Assembly: GCA_018398765.1 (NCBI GenBank)
Contig: JAHBMJ010001472.1
Span: 5,070 to 40,238, forward strand
Length of the DNA stretch: 35,169 nucleotides
Reading direction: 5' to 3'
Origin: Chromera velia
Taxonomy: Eukaryota > Sar > Chromeraceae
Part shown: one piece after another, positions 33,494-35,169 of the stretch
How positions within the stretch are numbered: the first letter of the stretch is position 1
Layout: each line of letters begins with the position of its first letter
Position numbers and translations under genes: made by a program
The notes under the pieces: generated by a model
What the model was told of the DNA's origin: nothing
Database searches by the model: none
Seen by the model: the letters and a program-made list of their open reading frames with translations, nothing else

Positions 33494-35169
33494 TTAATGA
33501 AGGTGGCTTGGAATGCAAGGCCACCTTCCTACAAAGCGATTTCCCTTTCGACGGTTTTCTGCTGATGGCATTGGCTGGAGATTTGAAAAATGGAGACGTG
33601 ATATGAGAGTCTCTATATCTGGTTTTTGGCCGTCAGGTCCCGGGTACATAAGTGGCACATTATGATCAATGTGCCACAATGTCCCATAATTCTCCCACGA
33701 CAGTCCGGGGTTGCCGTGGAAGTCGTCTTTCTCGAGGTGCGCTTTCAGATCGGGGAACGAACAACCGAGGTACTCGTGGGTGCGCTTGCGGGCTGAAGGA
33801 GTGGGCTTTCCTTGTCGGATGGCTGCAAGAGTTTTTGCAACTGTAGCACGGGAGACATGACTGAGCCGAAAGACAGGATCTTCATTATACCGCGATTTTT
33901 TGGTCTCTCTTTGGCGCTGCCTTCTTGCAGCAAACGCAGGATTGTCCTTTTGACACTCTGCACAAGTACTCCTTATCCTGTTGTGCTCACAAATACTTTT
34001 GCCCCCGCACTGCTTGCACGTGGATCGAATTCGACCGTGCTCACAGATTTGACTCCCATTACATTTCCTGCATTGATTCCGTTGACGACCGTGCTCACAC
34101 AGACTCACCCCCCCACAGTCTTTGCAGACCCGCCGATAGCGGCCATGTTCGCATATTTGGCTTCCACTACAATCCCGGCACTGACTGCGCTGACGACCGT
34201 GCTCACAAATGCCCTTACCACCGCAGTCCGCACAGTAGTATTTCGAGCGCCCATGAACACAAATGGAGCTGCCCCCACATTCTACACATGCTTCCCGCCT
34301 CCGACCATGAATGCAAATTCCCTTCCCTCCACACTCTTTGCAAGTTCTTCGAAGGCGCCCATGCTCACATATTCCTTTTCCGCCGCATTCTCTGCAAACG
34401 TAGCGCTGCCTTCCATGAGGACATTGATTTCTCCCTGAAGCAATTTTTCTCTGACCGCTCTCAGAACGCACAGGAATCATCTCATCACTCCCTCCAGCTT
34501 GTATTTCAGTCATCAATGTCTGCGGAACCACCCGCTTCGCTTGGCGCGAATCTGCTGAATGCCCAACATCCTTACAGTCCTTCTCAATTCCGCACTGTGA
34601 AATCATCATCTGCCTGCCCGAAGTGGCAGAGGGGGAATGAGAGAGAGCAAAGGAAAGGCATCTGATTTGCCTTACCTGAAGGGGGAAAATCCGCCTTTCA
34701 CCGAATTGAAGCCCGGTGGGGATCCCTGACTGAAGATGAGCAATGCTGTTACCCCGATAGAGTGCGACACTTTGAGGGAAACGATCGAACTGCGGAGACG
34801 CGGCAGAGCTGGACGACGAATGGAAACGTCGGACTCCCCTGATACCGCGAATGACATCCTCTCGGGAATCGAGCACCGGGGGGGGGTCACTGTTTCTCTG
34901 CTGCCCACCTGCACTAGATTCGATGCGCACCTGATGTAAAAGCGCGTAGGACGGCGGAATTTTCCCTACAAACCTGTTTCCCTTCCGGAGATTCTCCTCC
35001 GACCACATTGGCTGGAGATTTGTAAAATGGAGACGGGAGATTCGCGTCTCTGTACCTGGCTTCTGACCATCTGCCCCCCGATACTGAATGGGCACAATAT
35101 GGTCAACGTGCCACAAACTCCCGTAATTCTCCCACGACATTCCGGGGTTGCCGTGGAAATCGTCTTTCT
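33494..35169 (-). CDS. HNH nuclease-like protein with nine CHCC repeats (5' partial)
   Basis: One frame is open from the window edge to the stop at 33494, at least 557 residues, and continues past 35169 (DDFHGNPG precedes the first Met at 35140, so that Met need not be the start). Numbering from that Met, residues 1-60 form an HNH-like domain (SWENYGSLWHVDHIVP, LHFTNLQPMWSEENLRKGNR). Residues 61-236 are a low-complexity linker. Residues 240-396 are nine tandem 18-residue units, C-x-H-G-R-x5-C-x2-C-G-G-x4. Residues 400-470 are basic with RKRTHEYLGCSFPDLKAHLE. Residues 471-548 are a second HNH-like domain (WHIDHNVP, LHFSNLQPMPSAENRRKGNR). The paired DH, NLQP and EN-x2-KG motifs are typical of His-Asn-His nucleases of phages and large DNA viruses. 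The CHCC units should bind zinc and probably DNA. Function is unknown; a mobile nuclease or a captured viral gene is possible. Confidence 0.85.
   Translation of the reverse strand, partial: KDDFHGNPGMSWENYGSLWHVDHIVPIQYRGADGQKPGTETRISRLHFTNLQPMWSEENLRKGNRFVGKIPPSYALLHQVRIESSAGGQQRNSDPPPVLDSREDVIRGIRGVRRFHSSSSSAASPQFDRFPQSVALYRGNSIAHLQSGIPTGLQFGERRIFPLQVRQIRCLSFALSHSPSATSGRQMMISQCGIEKDCKDVGHSADSRQAKRVVPQTLMTEIQAGGSDEMIPVRSESGQRKIASGRNQCPHGRQRYVCRECGGKGICEHGRLRRTCKECGGKGICIHGRRREACVECGGSSICVHGRSKYYCADCGGKGICEHGRQRSQCRDCSGSQICEHGRYRRVCKDCGGVSLCEHGRQRNQCRKCNGSQICEHGRIRSTCKQCGGKSICEHNRIRSTCAECQKDNPAFAARRQRQRETKKSRYNEDPVFRLSHVSRATVAKTLAAIRQGKPTPSARKRTHEYLGCSFPDLKAHLEKDDFHGNPGLSWENYGTLWHIDHNVPLMYPGPDGQKPDIETLISRLHFSNLQPMPSAENRRKGNRFVGRWPCIPSHLH
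33953..34423 (-). repeat. Nine-unit CHCC coding repeat array
   Basis: In-frame 54-bp coding repeats within the HNH-like gene, each encoding Cys-x-His-Gly-Arg, six residues after the His a Cys, then x2 and Cys. Examples are CEHGRLRRTCKECGGKGI and CEHGRQRSQCRDCSGSQI. Unit 9 has HN instead of HG and leads into the basic linker. Confidence 0.9.

Noticed and set aside
33812-34665. Two long plus-strand frames opposite the HNH gene
   Set aside because: They are antisense shadows of the CHCC repeat coding sequence; the minus frame has repeated domains and conserved motifs.
1-35169. tRNA, rRNA, riboswitch or bacterial operon signals
   Set aside because: None could be recognised by eye on either strand; the gene structure is spliceosomal.

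Overview
This is a nuclear window from a eukaryote with many introns. A chromerid alga (Chromera velia-like) is the best guess. The reasons are: three conserved eukaryotic genes split into 6-19 exons; a uroporphyrinogen decarboxylase whose N-terminus reads as signal peptide plus transit-like stretch, as expected for a complex plastid; dense microsatellites; and long low-complexity insertions in housekeeping proteins. The organism name is inference. I rebuilt the gene models by hand from splice sites, codon phase and family motifs.

Layout. 1-840: flank with a 490-bp polypyrimidine tract. 840-1880: AT-rich island. 1881-9919 (-): splicing factor CWF19L2, 19 exons, complete. 9920-10714: divergent intergenic region with a GC-rich core. 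10715-11330 (+): coding-like fragments (PIP-box-like and OTU-like strings) in conflicting frames. 11680-14584 (+): exons of a protein-kinase-like gene with a clear glycine loop but no catalytic loop found. 14985-16125 (+): unresolved coding-like, proline-rich stretches. 16629-16847 (+): C2H2 zinc-finger terminal exon, followed at about 17057-17213 by a decayed duplicate. 17220-17960: second AT-rich island, holding a GC-rich module with a tetranucleotide tail. 18629-21389 (-): UROD, 6 exons, complete. 21390-22117: divergent promoter region with two identical 12-bp palindromes. 22118-32434 (+): CNOT10, about 15 exons and about 1843 codons, much longer than usual; the 349-base assembly gap probably lies inside one intron. 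32435-33490: third AT-rich island. 33494-35169 (-): an open reading frame running off the window edge. It carries nine 18-residue CHCC (Cys-x-His ... Cys-x2-Cys) repeats between two near-identical HNH nuclease-like domains.

The identified genes do not form a pathway. CWF19L2 acts in splicing, CNOT10 in mRNA deadenylation, and UROD in tetrapyrrole synthesis. The layout is orderly: AT-rich islands sit downstream of 3' ends, including two convergent pairs, while divergent gene pairs are separated by GC-rich or palindrome-bearing promoters. The most novel item is the HNH/CHCC-array protein at the right edge.
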